This document shows positions 1 through 8,193 of a DNA stretch of 64,000 bases, piece by piece. The notes under the pieces were generated by a model. It saw only the letters and a list, made by a program, of their open reading frames with translations. It searched no databases and had not been told where the DNA came from. A program made the position numbers and the translations under genes. This stretch comes from Paractinoplanes ovalisporus. Its GTDB lineage: Bacteria; Actinomycetota; Actinomycetes; Mycobacteriales; Micromonosporaceae. The stretch spans positions 124,001 through 188,000 of the forward strand of contig NZ_JAENHP010000012.1 of NCBI RefSeq assembly GCF_016834655.1, in the 5' to 3' direction. The number at the start of each line of letters is the position of its first letter. Position 1 is the first letter of the stretch.

Positions 1-264
1 CCGAACGGCTACGCGCTACGCCCCGGCTTCGTGCGCCCGATGCACGGACGCGACTCCAAAACTCGGATGTACCGGCTGGCGACCCCGCTGTTCCCCGCCA
101 TCGCCTTCCTGGTCGGCCTCCTGCGGCTCACCCCGGTTCTGATGACCAGCACCACGCAGATGGGCCAGGTCGCCCTGCAGCTCGCCCGCCACGGATATCC
201 CCGCCACGTCCTGGAGAACCGCGACATCGTGGCCGCCGACCAGGCCGGCCGCCGGGGTCGCTGA
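1..264 (+). CDS. C-terminal part of an NAD(P)-binding epimerase/SDR-like protein (5' end outside window)
   Basis: The frame is open from the first base and ends with TGA at 262-264, so the start lies upstream of the window. The visible 87 residues contain a hydrophobic segment and end with a pattern (ARHGYP..VLENRDI) that I associate with the C-termini of short NAD-dependent epimerase/dehydratase-like oxidoreductases. The nucleotide-binding domain would lie outside the window, so the substrate cannot be judged. The gene converges on the MarR-type gene with no base between the two stop codons. Family assignment rests on the tail alone and is moderate. Confidence 0.5.
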   Translation, partial: PNGYALRPGFVRPMHGRDSKTRMYRLATPLFPAIAFLVGLLRLTPVLMTSTTQMGQVALQLARHGYPRHVLENRDIVAADQAGRRGR

Positions 265-711
265 TCACCGGCCGCCCACGTTGTGGATCATTTGCTGCAA
301 CACCCGCACGGTGGTCGCGTAGTCGGCGTCGTCGATGCCCTCGTGGATCTGGGCGCGGATCGCCGGGGTGTGGGTCTTGAGCTCGGCCAACGCAGCCTCC
401 CCCGCGTCGGTGATCCACAGTCGGTTCCCGTCATCGCGGCGTAGCCAGCCCCGTTCGATCAGGGGCTGCGCCTCCTCGGTGAGGTTGTCCTCGCGGCGCA
501 GGTAGGTGGCCATTGCCTGCTCCAGTTCGGCCACGGTCATGCCCCGGCCGTCGGGCGAGATGTCGTGAGGGGACAGATTGCGCAGCAGCCAGAACTGGGG
601 CTGCGTATAGCCGAGGGCGGCCTGCCGTTCGCGGATGAAGGCGACGATGGCTTCGTAGGCGACGCCGGTCCAGTAGGCGACGGGCTGGGCGGCGAGTTCG
701 GTTGTCGTCAT
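265..711 (-). CDS. MarR-family winged-helix transcriptional regulator
   Basis: This 148-residue protein has the length and layout of MarR regulators: a helical N-terminus, a winged helix around residues 55-110 (TVAELEQAMATYL followed by a wing with RGWLRRDDGNRLWITDAG), and a C-terminal dimerisation helix. Proteins of this family bind palindromic operators as dimers and usually respond to small ligands. The ATG at 711 is supported by a TACGGT -10-like box (718-723 on this strand) ending 6 nt upstream, which suggests a leaderless mRNA. It is convergent with the upstream epimerase. Its target is not evident; the next gene on the other side starts about 280 bp away. Confidence 0.8.
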   Translation of the reverse strand: MTTTELAAQPVAYWTGVAYEAIVAFIRERQAALGYTQPQFWLLRNLSPHDISPDGRGMTVAELEQAMATYLRREDNLTEEAQPLIERGWLRRDDGNRLWITDAGEAALAELKTHTPAIRAQIHEGIDDADYATTVRVLQQMIHNVGGR

Positions 712-988
712 CGCGACACCGTAGAAAGTGAACCCGACTCGAGGTCAAGACACTCTCGTCCCGGGGAGGTGCAGTCTTCTCCTTTGGATGGTTGAAAGCA
801 ACGCCAAATCCGGAAATCAACCAATCGGACGGTACGGATCGGACCGATCGCGGTCGATGCGGGTGGATCAGACGGTCACTTATCCATAACAGCGGATATG
901 CAGAAGGTGACGGAGAGGTTTAGGTGGATCAGGCTCGGATATCGAGCACCATCAGATAACGACGCAGCAGGGTGAAGGGATCGACCCG
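712..988. other. Intergenic region upstream of two divergent genes
   Basis: These 277 bp separate the divergent MarR gene and the recombinase-like small gene. The only elements I can name are the TACGGT box for the MarR gene (718-723) and a Shine-Dalgarno-like AAGGGA at 975-980 before the GTG at 989. No coding frame or strong hairpin was seen. Confidence 0.4.
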
Positions 989-1327
989 GTGGTCAACGCA
1001 GTGATTTACGTTCGCCCGGAGAACTACAGCGCGAGCGCTGCCCGGTGTCTGGACTACTGCTCCGCCCGCCGCTACAACGTCGTCGGACTGATACCGGGCG
1101 ACTGGGAAGCGGCGATGCGCATGCTCGACCTGGGCTCGGCCTCGGTCGTGGTGGTCTCGTCGGCCGAGCAGATCGAGCCCCGGCCCGGCGTCGAGATCGC
1201 GCCCAAGCCGTCGTCGCGTCGTCGTGCCGGCGCCCGCGGAGCCGCCAACTCGGCCCGCAACCGCTGGTCGGAGTCGACGCCGCAGCCCAAGACGGAACCC
1301 GCGGCGGCCCGCCACTACCGCTACTGA
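989..1327 (+). CDS. Small protein resembling the N-terminal domain of serine recombinases, without the catalytic serine
   Basis: The 112-residue product has an N-terminal alpha/beta segment (residues 1-75) beginning AVIYVRPEN, continuing through a cysteine-containing helix (ARCLDYCSARRY) and ending with a strand SVVVVSS. That layout resembles the resolvase N-terminal fold, where the first strand is normally followed by an Arg-x-Ser catalytic motif. Here the serine position is not serine, so no recombinase activity is expected. The last 45 residues are low-complexity and basic. The GTG start has AAGGGA 8 nt upstream. The similarity is by eye only; a conserved hypothetical protein is the safe description. 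Confidence 0.55.
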   Translation: MVNAVIYVRPENYSASAARCLDYCSARRYNVVGLIPGDWEAAMRMLDLGSASVVVVSSAEQIEPRPGVEIAPKPSSRRRAGARGAANSARNRWSESTPQPKTEPAAARHYRY

Positions 1328-1355
1328 GAAGCAAAGAGCGAATAAAGTCGCAGGG

Positions 1356-1859
1356 ATGAGCGAACCAGTCGGTGAACTTGATCCCGGATTCAGCTCCCCC
1401 GGCGCCTCGGCCCGCCCGTGGTCCGATGTGGAAGCGAAACTGACCGAAGCCCAGATCTTCTGGCTTTCGACCGTACGGGTCGACGGCCGCCCCCATGTGA
1501 CACCCCTGCCCGCCGTCTGGACGGCGGGCAGTCTGCATTTCTGCACCGGCCCCGGCGAGCAGAAGGCGAAGAACCTCGAGGCGAACCCGCTGGTGGCGCT
1601 GACCACCGGCACCGACCAGCAGAACGCGGGTCTCGACGTGGTGGTCGAGGGCCGCGCCGTGCGGGTGACCGACCCAGCCCGACTGGCCGAGCTGGCGCGC
1701 CTCTGGAAGGAGCGCCTCGACTGGGACTACACGGTTTCCGGAGACATGTTCATGCCCGACGACGAGCACCATGCGTACGTCTTCGGGGTCGCCCCGGCCA
1801 AGGTGCTCGCGTTCGGCAAGGGCGAGCCGTTCACCCAGACGCGCTTCCGGTTTCCGTAG
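1356..1859 (+). CDS. Pyridoxamine 5'-phosphate oxidase-like (FMN/F420-binding split-barrel) protein
   Basis: The 167-residue protein matches the PPOX-class split barrel: a strand with FWLSTVRVDGRPHVTPLPAVW (residues about 33-53), then LHFCTGPGEQKAKNLEANP and a WDYT segment near the C-terminus. Actinobacterial members bind F420 or FMN and reduce small molecules or bind haem; the substrate cannot be read from sequence. I chose ATG 1356 although the frame is open further upstream. TAAAGT (1343-1348) ends 7 nt before this ATG, a leaderless pattern, and the upstream extension would be low-complexity and overlap the previous gene. It is followed 22 nt later by a short frame and the DHFR-like gene. 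Confidence 0.82.
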   Translation: MSEPVGELDPGFSSPGASARPWSDVEAKLTEAQIFWLSTVRVDGRPHVTPLPAVWTAGSLHFCTGPGEQKAKNLEANPLVALTTGTDQQNAGLDVVVEGRAVRVTDPARLAELARLWKERLDWDYTVSGDMFMPDDEHHAYVFGVAPAKVLAFGKGEPFTQTRFRFP

Positions 1860-1881
1860 GACGTTCTCCGGGGAGATTCCG

Positions 1882-2028
1882 ATGACAGTGCTGGACATAC
1901 ACCGTGACAGCGCCCGTACGCGCATGACCGTGACCTCGCACCTCACCACCCTCGACGATCTGCGGACGATGGCCGGGATGCGCCTGGCCACCGGGCAGAT
2001 CGACAACCTTCTGAAGGAGCCGGCATGA
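1882..2028 (+). pseudogene. 48-codon remnant resembling the C-terminus of an SRPBCC/AHSA1-type protein, translationally coupled to the next gene
   Basis: ATG 1882 follows GGGGAG (1870-1875) at a good distance, and the stop TGA overlaps the ATG of the DHFR-like gene (ATGA at 2025-2028), so the frame is probably translated. Its last 34 residues (MTVTSHL..LDDLRTMAGMRLATGQIDNLL) look like the closing strand and helix of AHSA1/SRPBCC domain proteins. Genes for that family are often found beside DHFR-like genes in actinobacteria, so I read this as what remains after an internal deletion of such a gene. A genuine miniprotein cannot be excluded. The assignment is an inference from pattern and context. 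Confidence 0.45.
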
Positions 2029-2621
2029 GAGACGTCGTGGTCGTCAACTCGGTCAGCCTCGACGGCGTCATGCAGGCGCCCGGCACGCCCACTGAGGATC
2101 AGACAGGCGGTTTCCCGTACGGGGGTTGGCTCGCGCCCCTGTTCGACGACGAGGTCGGCGAGTTCCTGTCCGAGACCATGTCCAAGCCGTTCGACCTGCT
2201 GCTCGGGCGCGGCACGTACGACATCCTCGCCGCCTACTGGCCGACCGCGCCCGAGGAGGCCGGCGCCAAGCCGCTCAACGACGCCACCAAATACGTCGCC
2301 TCGCGCGGCACCCCCGTCCTGCCGTGGCAACACTCGGTGCTGCTCAACGGCGACGTCCCGGCCCAGGTGGCCGCGCTCAAACAGCAGGACGGTCCCGAAC
2401 TGCAGATCCACGGCAGCCCCGAGCTGATCGACACCCTGCGGCGGGCGGGCCTGATCGACCGGTTCCGCCTGGTCATCGCGCCGATCGTCCTGGGCTCGGG
2501 CAAACGCCTGTTCACCACCGCGGGCGCCCTGCGCGTCGTGGACAGCCGCACCACCTCCGGCGGCGTCACGCTGGCCACCTACGAGCCGGGCGGCGACGTC
2601 AGGACGGGCACGATGGCGTAG
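2025..2621 (+). CDS. Dihydrofolate reductase-family protein (RibD C-terminal domain type)
   Basis: The 198-residue protein has the single-domain layout of the RibD_C/DHFR-like family. It opens with a strand RDVVVVNSVSLDGVMQAPG, has a middle segment DLLLGRGTYDILAAYW typical of the NADPH-binding part, and a late LVIAPIVLGSGKRLF motif. Such stand-alone proteins are reductases of unknown substrate and are not the housekeeping DHFR. The start overlaps the stop of the preceding short frame (ATGA). The 3' end overlaps the convergent Rieske gene by 23 bp. Confidence 0.85.
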   Translation: MRDVVVVNSVSLDGVMQAPGTPTEDQTGGFPYGGWLAPLFDDEVGEFLSETMSKPFDLLLGRGTYDILAAYWPTAPEEAGAKPLNDATKYVASRGTPVLPWQHSVLLNGDVPAQVAALKQQDGPELQIHGSPELIDTLRRAGLIDRFRLVIAPIVLGSGKRLFTTAGALRVVDSRTTSGGVTLATYEPGGDVRTGTMA

Positions 2622-3774
2622 CCGTCCGGAAATCGCCCAGAATCCGGCGCAGGTGCACGCCGAGCAGGTCGGCCCGCACGTGCAGCTCGTCGCGCGGTCG
2701 CAGCGGCAGCCCGGTCAGCCGCATGCGGCGCTGCAGGGCGAGGTCTTCGGCCAGCACCCGCTCCTCGAACTCGACCTCGGCCCGCACCACCTCGGGGGCC
2801 GGGTCGGGGACGCCGCCGATGCCGTGCAGCAGCATCTTCGTATAGACGCGGGTGCTGGTCAGCGACTCCGGCTGGGCGAAGAACAGGATCGTCTTGGTCG
2901 CACCCGCGTCCAGTTCCTCCAGACGCAGCATCAGCTGGAACGGCGCGCGATAGACGTACGTGGCCCGGCGCCTCTGCCGCACGGGACGCCGACCGGCCGC
3001 CACGCCCGGGTCGCCGGGGTTGTCGAACCACTGCTCCTGCACGCTGCGGCAGCCCCAATCCTCGGTGGTCACCTCGTAGCGGTCGACCAGTCTGGCCTCG
3101 GCCGCCCCGAAAGTGCCGGCGTGCACGAACGGGAAGTGGGCGACGTCGAGGAAGTTGTCCGCGACCACGCCCGCCGAGGCCGGTGTGCGCACCGGCGGGA
3201 GCCAGGCGCCGACGAAGGCGTCGTCCTCGTCGGGATCGGGGAACAGCCCGGTCAGCGGCTCGGCCGGCGCGAGCCACAGCAGACCCCAGCGTTCGGTCGT
3301 ACGTTCCCGCGCGACCTCGAACTCCCGCCCGGCCAGCATGACCGTGGGCGGGACCTGCCCGGCGATCCCGACCGGGTGCCAGGCGTGCCGCAGCGACGGG
3401 TCCTCGTTGGTGAACAGCCCGGACGGGTCGGGGGCAGGCAGGTCTTCCGCCGCGACCGCCACCATCCCGTCGGCCACCCGCACCCGCGGCCCGGGGCCCA
3501 GACTCGCCCGCGGTGGTGGCCGGCCTTCCTGTGAGGGCAGCTCGACGCAGGCGCCCGACGCGTCGAACTCCCAGCCGTGGTAGGCGCAGCGCAGCCGTCC
3601 GTTGTCGAGGGTCGCAGCCGACAGCGGCACGAGCCGGTGCGGGCACCGGTCGGCGAAGACCACCGGGTCGGCGCCGGGCCCGGGCCGCAGCACGACCAGC
3701 GGGACGCCGTCGGCGGTCACGGCCAGCGGGCGGGTTCCGACGTCGGACTCGGCGGCGATCGTCAGCCATCGCAT
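2599..3774 (-). CDS. Rieske non-heme iron oxygenase, oxygenase subunit
   Basis: The 391-residue protein is a ring-hydroxylating/demethylating oxygenase. An N-terminal Rieske [2Fe-2S] domain has ligands C44-P-H46 and C63-x2-H66 (CPHR...CAYHGW). The C-terminal catalytic domain carries the mononuclear iron pattern D-x2-H-x4-H in NFLDVAHFPFVH. Length fits single-component-type oxygenases such as vanillate demethylase or pheophorbide-a-oxygenase relatives. An electron-transfer reductase would be needed; none is adjacent. I start at ATG 3774 because longer in-frame starts would run into the divergent DUF1028 gene. The substrate is unknown. Confidence 0.85.
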   Translation of the reverse strand: MRWLTIAAESDVGTRPLAVTADGVPLVVLRPGPGADPVVFADRCPHRLVPLSAATLDNGRLRCAYHGWEFDASGACVELPSQEGRPPPRASLGPGPRVRVADGMVAVAAEDLPAPDPSGLFTNEDPSLRHAWHPVGIAGQVPPTVMLAGREFEVARERTTERWGLLWLAPAEPLTGLFPDPDEDDAFVGAWLPPVRTPASAGVVADNFLDVAHFPFVHAGTFGAAEARLVDRYEVTTEDWGCRSVQEQWFDNPGDPGVAAGRRPVRQRRRATYVYRAPFQLMLRLEELDAGATKTILFFAQPESLTSTRVYTKMLLHGIGGVPDPAPEVVRAEVEFEERVLAEDLALQRRMRLTGLPLRPRDELHVRADLLGVHLRRILGDFRTATPSCPS

Positions 3775-3804
3775 GCTTCCAGTCTGCTCGGGCCCGGTTA
3801 CGGA

Positions 3805-3810
3805 TAGGGT
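3805..3810 (+). promoter_or_regulatory. -10 box TAGGGT of a probable leaderless promoter
   Basis: TAGGGT ends 7 nt before the ATG at 3818, and there is no Shine-Dalgarno sequence in the gap. The arrangement recurs at many genes in this window and fixes the start of the DUF1028 gene. Confidence 0.5.
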
Positions 3811-3817
3811 CACGTCC

Positions 3818-4648
3818 ATGACGTTCTCGATCGTGGCCCGGTCGGCCGACGGCAAGGCGCTCGGCGTGGCCGTGGCCAGCAAGTTCCTCGGCGTCGGGGC
3901 TGCCGTGCCGGCCGCGCTGGCCGAGGTCGGGGCGGTGGCGACGCAGTCGTACGCGAACCTCGCCTACCGGCCGCAGGCCCTCGCGCTGATGGGCACCGGC
4001 ATGGCGGCCACCGAGACGGTGAGCGCGCTGATCGCGGGCGACGCCGGGCCGGTCGAGCACCGCCAGGTGGGCGTGGTCGGGGTCGAGGGCCCGGGCGCCA
4101 CCTTCACCGGAAGCCAGTGCCACGGCTGGGCCGGCGGCGTGTCCGGCGACGGCTACGCGATCCAGGGCAACATGCTGGCCGGGGCGCAGGTTGTGGACGA
4201 CATGGAGAAGGCCTGGCTGGCCGGCGAGGAGCAGTCGCGGCTGGCCTACCGGCTGCTGGGCGCGCTGCGGGCGGGTGACCGGGCCGGCGGTGACCGGCGT
4301 GGGCGGCAGAGCGCGGCGCTCTACGTGGTGGCGAAGGCGCTCGGCTACGGCGGCACCAGCGACGTCTGGGTCGACCTGCGCGTCGACGACCATCCCGACC
4401 CGGTGGCCGAGCTCGGGCGGCTGCTCGAGATGCACAGCCTCTACTTCGAGTTCCCCGACCCGGCGACTCTGCTGCCGCTGTCCGGCGATCTGGCCGACGA
4501 GGTCACGGCGCTGCTCGGCAAGGCGGGCCACACCGGGCCCGACCTCGACGAGTCGCTGGCCTCGTGGGCGGGCGTCGAGAACCTCGAGATGCGGATCGTC
4601 GCCGGGAAGATCGACCCGCTGGTGCTGGCCCAGCTGCGGGCGGCCTGA
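3818..4648 (+). CDS. DUF1028-family protein (putative Ntn-hydrolase-like)
   Basis: The 276-residue protein begins directly with the family signature TFSIVARSADGKALGVAVASK and continues with GAVATQSYANLAYRPQALALM and GDGYAIQGNML, all hallmarks of DUF1028. The fold resembles N-terminal-nucleophile hydrolases; members have been linked to amide or uric-acid-related hydrolysis, but the reaction is not established. The C-terminal 70 residues correspond to the extra domain found in longer family members. ATG 3818 is preceded by TAGGGT 7 nt upstream. It is divergent from the Rieske oxygenase with a 43-bp gap, so the two may share control. Confidence 0.85.
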   Translation: MTFSIVARSADGKALGVAVASKFLGVGAAVPAALAEVGAVATQSYANLAYRPQALALMGTGMAATETVSALIAGDAGPVEHRQVGVVGVEGPGATFTGSQCHGWAGGVSGDGYAIQGNMLAGAQVVDDMEKAWLAGEEQSRLAYRLLGALRAGDRAGGDRRGRQSAALYVVAKALGYGGTSDVWVDLRVDDHPDPVAELGRLLEMHSLYFEFPDPATLLPLSGDLADEVTALLGKAGHTGPDLDESLASWAGVENLEMRIVAGKIDPLVLAQLRAA

Positions 4649-4681
4649 CCCGCTTCCCGCCGGTCGGTCACGGCCGCCCTC

Positions 4682-4810
4682 TCAACCGGTCACGGCAGCC
4701 TTCCGGCCGGCCAGGGTGAGGCGGATGGCGGAGACGAGGAAGAACACGCCACCGGCCAGGGCGTAGCCGGCCGGACGGTTCAGCGGGGACTCTGCTTCGT
4801 AGCTGGACCC
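4682..4810 (-). pseudogene. Possible remnant of a membrane-protein C-terminus
   Basis: Between the DUF1028 gene and the XRE regulator, the minus strand holds an open segment ending TGA (4682-4684). It encodes an acidic stretch followed by one hydrophobic helix (YALAGGVFFLVSAIRLTLAG). No start codon with a ribosome-binding site is present, and upstream the frame runs into the regulator gene in another phase. It looks like the tail of a decayed membrane-protein gene. The evidence is only the shape of the sequence. Confidence 0.25.
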
Positions 4811-4826
4811 CAGCTGCGAAAAGACC

Positions 4827-5582
4827 CTAGGGCAGGTGGTAGACGACGAGGGTCTGCTCCGGACGCTCGGCGACCTGGAACGCGGCGTGCGAAGCGGTGA
4901 TCACGCCCAACCGGGGATGACGGAAACGCTTGCGACCGGCCTGGCTGAACCCGATGTCATGTCGCGCCCACCATTCGCGCGCCTCGGGGCTGGACCCGGT
5001 CAGCTCGGCCACCAACCGGGACACTCGCGGGTGGCCGGGATGCCGGTCGGCGATCGCGCGCAACCGGGCCAGCAGGTGGCGGGCCTCCGGCGCCCAGTCG
5101 ACCAGGATCTCGCGGGCCGCGGGTTCGGCGAACATCCAGCGCACGACGTTGCCACCCGCCGTCAGGCCGCCGAACAGCTCCACGGCGGCGTCGTTGACCG
5201 CCAGCAGGTCGTAGCAGATGCCGGTGACGTACGCCGGGTGGTCGCCGAGCAGCGCCGGGACGCCGGCCACCTCGGGCGCCACCTGCTCGGGAAGATCCTG
5301 TCCGGGTGCCGCTCCCCCGCCGGCGAGGCGGCGCAGATGCTCCTGTTCGGCGCCGGTCAGCCGGAGCGCCCGGGCCAGCGCGTCGAGCACCTGGCCCGAC
5401 GGCCGCACGTCACGGCCCTGTTCGAGATAGGTCAGCCAGGTGGCGCTGATGCCGGCCAGCAGGGCCAGTTCCTCGCGGCGCAACCCGGGCGTGCGGCGGC
5501 GACCGGTGACCGGCAAGCCGGCGTCGGCCGGAGTTACCCGCTCGCGGCGGCTGCGCAGGAACGCGCCCAGCTCGGTGCCCAC
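4827..5582 (-). CDS. XRE-family regulator with C-terminal MmyB-like ligand-binding domain
   Basis: The 251-residue protein has an N-terminal helix-turn-helix (residues about 10-75) with the typical RRRTPGLRREELALLAGIS and WLTYLEQGRDVRPS motifs. A C-terminal MmyB-like domain follows, with LLAVNDAAVELFGG, NVVRWMF and a late RKRFRHPRLG. Such regulators generally control a divergent reductase or dehydrogenase gene, which fits here: the NADPH-quinone-reductase-like gene starts 54-69 bp away on the other strand. GTG 5582 is used as start. The C-terminal domain is thought to bind fatty-acid-like or other small ligands. Confidence 0.88.
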   Translation of the reverse strand: MGTELGAFLRSRRERVTPADAGLPVTGRRRTPGLRREELALLAGISATWLTYLEQGRDVRPSGQVLDALARALRLTGAEQEHLRRLAGGGAAPGQDLPEQVAPEVAGVPALLGDHPAYVTGICYDLLAVNDAAVELFGGLTAGGNVVRWMFAEPAAREILVDWAPEARHLLARLRAIADRHPGHPRVSRLVAELTGSSPEAREWWARHDIGFSQAGRKRFRHPRLGVITASHAAFQVAERPEQTLVVYHLP

Positions 5583-5651
5583 CGTGGAACCCCCAGTACC
5601 AGAACAAAGCGGCTCTGGATACCACGATAACGGGGCGTGAAGCTGGGTTTC

Positions 5652-6704
5652 ATGCGAGCTTGGACTCTGACCTCACCCGACGACCACGTACGCCTCTCCG
5701 ACGTGCCCACGCCGGCTCTCCGAGGCGGTGGTGTGCTCGTCGAGGTGCTGGCCGCGCACGTTCCGGCGTACACAAAAATGGTTGTCGAAGGGAATCGCGG
5801 CGGCCTGCCTGTGCCGCTCACCCTGGGCCCCTCGTGCATCGCCCGGGTGATCGACGTGGCGCCCGACGTCTTCCACGTCGCGCCGGGCGACATCGTGGTC
5901 GACTCGGCGCTGCTCGACGCGGGTGGCGGCGACGCGATCCTGGTCGGCTGGGTCGGACTGGGCGGATCCGGCGCGGGCAGCGGACGGACGCGACGGATGC
6001 GCGACGTGTGGCGCGACGGCGTCTTCGCCGAGCAGGCCCTCTGCGCCAAGGAGACGATGGTCCGGCTGCCCGGCGCCGAGAACCATCCGGATCTCGCCCG
6101 GCTGTCGTTCCTGCCGTGGCTCTGTGTCGCCGCCAAAGGTCTGCACGCGGCCGGGCCGATCGCCGGGCGCGACGTCGCGGTGGTCGGCGCCACCGGTCAG
6201 ATGGGCGGCGCGGCGGTGCTGCTGGCCCTGGCCGAGGGGGCGGCGACGGTGACCGCGGCCGGCCGCAACAGAGAGGCGCTGGACCGGCTGGCCGAGCTCG
6301 GACCCCGCGTACGCACCTGCCAACTGACCGGCGACCGCGCGACCGACGCGGCCGGGATCGGACCGGTCGACGTCGTCCTCGACACGCTCGGGGCCACGCC
6401 GACGGCGGACGCGACGATGGCCGCCTACGACAGTCTGCGGGTGGAGGGCACCCTCGTGCTGGTCGGCGGCGTGCGGCAGGACCTCACGATCCCGTACGGG
6501 GATCTGATGCACCGCAAGCTCACGCTGCGCGGCTCGTGGATGAGCGACGACGCGACCGTGACCTCGGTGTGGAACCTCGTCCGGTCCGGGGCGCTCGACC
6601 TCTCGGCGATCGGGCTGCGGACCGTCGGCCTGGATGACCCGGCGGCCGCCCTCGACCTGGCCGCGAACACGACCGGCCTGAACTTCGTGGCCCTCGTCCC
6701 CTGA
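5652..6704 (+). CDS. Medium-chain dehydrogenase/quinone oxidoreductase-like protein (zinc-free)
   Basis: This is a two-domain MDR protein of about 350 residues. An N-terminal GroES-like domain (RAWTLTSPDDHVRLSDVPTP) is followed by a Rossmann domain with DVAVVGATGQMGGAAVLLA (near residue 180) and GTLVLVGG. No cysteine cluster for structural zinc is present, placing it with quinone-reductase-type members. I prefer ATG 5652 because the family usually starts MRAW; a GTG at 5637 is in frame and would add five residues. The divergent MmyB-type regulator is the likely controller. The substrate is unknown. Confidence 0.8.
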   Translation: MRAWTLTSPDDHVRLSDVPTPALRGGGVLVEVLAAHVPAYTKMVVEGNRGGLPVPLTLGPSCIARVIDVAPDVFHVAPGDIVVDSALLDAGGGDAILVGWVGLGGSGAGSGRTRRMRDVWRDGVFAEQALCAKETMVRLPGAENHPDLARLSFLPWLCVAAKGLHAAGPIAGRDVAVVGATGQMGGAAVLLALAEGAATVTAAGRNREALDRLAELGPRVRTCQLTGDRATDAAGIGPVDVVLDTLGATPTADATMAAYDSLRVEGTLVLVGGVRQDLTIPYGDLMHRKLTLRGSWMSDDATVTSVWNLVRSGALDLSAIGLRTVGLDDPAAALDLAANTTGLNFVALVP

Positions 6705-6707
6705 CGG

Positions 6708-8159
6708 TCAGGCGGCGGGGCGGCTCTCCCACGGCGCGCACAGTTCGGCGAGGCGGCCCGTGAGCCCCTCGGGGGTGTCGTCGGCGGCCAGGAGACGTAC
6801 GGAAGCCGGGTCGGAATGCGGCACCGGCACATGCGAGATCATCGGGTGGTGCGGCCGGTGGTCGATCTCGCCCGCCCCGAACAGCACGTCGCCCAGCTTC
6901 TCGCCCGGACGCAGACCGGTGAAGACGATGTCGAGGGGCCGGCCGTCGAGCGCGATCATCTGACGGGCCAGCTCGGCGATGAGGACGGGCTCGCCGGCCT
7001 GCAGCACCAGCGCCTCGCCGGGTGAGCCGATCGCGGCGGCGTGCAGCATCAGGCGTACCGCCTCGCGGGTGGTCATGAGATAGCGCGTGACGTCGGGGTC
7101 GGTGACCGTGACCGGCCCGCCGTCGGCGATCTGGGCGGCGAACGCGGTCAGCACCGAACCACGGCTGCCGAGCACGTTGCCGAAGCGCACGCTGAGCCCG
7201 CCGAAGGCGGCCGTGAGCCGTTCGGTGATCCGTTTGGTGTAGCCGAGGACGCTCACCGGGTCGGCGGCCTTGTCGGCCGAGACGTTGACGAACCGCTCGA
7301 CGTTGCCGGCCGCCTCCAGAACGTTCAGCGTGCCGAACACGTTGGTCTTCACGGCCTCGCCCGGGTGGCGCTCGAGCAGCGGCTGGTGTTTGAGGGCGGC
7401 CGCGTGGAAGACAACGTCCGGTTCCCGCGTACGGAATATCTCGCGTATCCGCCCCGCGTCGCGCACATCGGCCAGCAGCACCGACGGGTCGTGCAGCTGT
7501 GCCTGCGGATCGACGCTGAGCTGAACCGCCTGCAGGGTGGCCTCGTCGTGGTCGAGCATCATCAGCTCGGCCGGGTCGAACCGGTGGATCTGCCGGCACA
7601 ACTCGGAGCCGATCTCACCGCCGGCCCCGGTGACCAGCACCCGCCGCCCGGTCAGATACCCCGCCACGGCCCGTGGGTCGGTGGAGATGCGGTGCCGCCC
7701 GAGCAGATCGGTGACCTGCACGTCCCGGACGTCGCCGGCGCCCAGCTCGTCGGTCTCGCCCGCCTCCGGAACGACGAGGAGCCGAGCCCCCGCGGCCACG
7801 GTCCGTTCCCGCAGCTCCCGGATCAGCCCCGCCTCGGCGTTGCCGACCGCGAAGATGACCACCCGCGCCCCGGTGTCGGCCACGACCCGGTCGAGGTCGG
7901 CCCGGGCACCCACGACCGGGATGCCGGCCAGCCGTTCCCGCCGCTTGGCCGGGTCGTCGTCGAGGATGCCGACCGGTTCGAACGGGCTGTCAGGGTCGAA
8001 GACCATGCTGTGCAGCAGCGAACTGGCGGCGCTGCCGGCCCCGAACACCAGAGCGGGCGTACGTCCCGGCCCACTCCCCCGGCGCCGCATCCACCGCTCG
8101 TAGCCCACGGCCAGCGTGAAGAGCACGCTCTCGCCCCGGGTGTCCCTCTGCTGCCGCAC
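6708..8159 (-). CDS. CapD/FlaA1-like nucleotide-sugar dehydratase/epimerase lacking the N-terminal membrane domain
   Basis: The 483-residue protein has two Rossmann units. The first (residues about 35-150) begins ALVFGAGSAASSLL and matches the CoA-binding-like domain of polysaccharide biosynthesis proteins. The second begins VLVTGAGGEIGSELCRQI and carries the family signatures FHAAALKHQPLLE, SADKAADP and KTNVFGT. Full-length WbpM/CapD proteins carry about four transmembrane helices first; these are absent. The usual Met-x3-Lys of the active site reads Leu-x3-Lys (LGYTK). Such enzymes make deoxy or amino sugars for surface glycans from UDP-GlcNAc-type substrates. GTG 8159 has TACCCT (8166-8171) ending 6 nt upstream. 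Confidence 0.82.
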   Translation of the reverse strand: MRQQRDTRGESVLFTLAVGYERWMRRRGSGPGRTPALVFGAGSAASSLLHSMVFDPDSPFEPVGILDDDPAKRRERLAGIPVVGARADLDRVVADTGARVVIFAVGNAEAGLIRELRERTVAAGARLLVVPEAGETDELGAGDVRDVQVTDLLGRHRISTDPRAVAGYLTGRRVLVTGAGGEIGSELCRQIHRFDPAELMMLDHDEATLQAVQLSVDPQAQLHDPSVLLADVRDAGRIREIFRTREPDVVFHAAALKHQPLLERHPGEAVKTNVFGTLNVLEAAGNVERFVNVSADKAADPVSVLGYTKRITERLTAAFGGLSVRFGNVLGSRGSVLTAFAAQIADGGPVTVTDPDVTRYLMTTREAVRLMLHAAAIGSPGEALVLQAGEPVLIAELARQMIALDGRPLDIVFTGLRPGEKLGDVLFGAGEIDHRPHHPMISHVPVPHSDPASVRLLAADDTPEGLTGRLAELCAPWESRPAA

Positions 8160-8193
8160 TCTTTCAGGGTAATTCCGGCCATACCGCCCGCGC

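Noticed and set aside
2579..4531. Long minus-strand frames through the Rieske and DUF1028 genes
   Set aside because: They are GC-driven shadows: Arg/Gly/Ala-rich, no ribosome-binding site, and opposite to well-supported family members.
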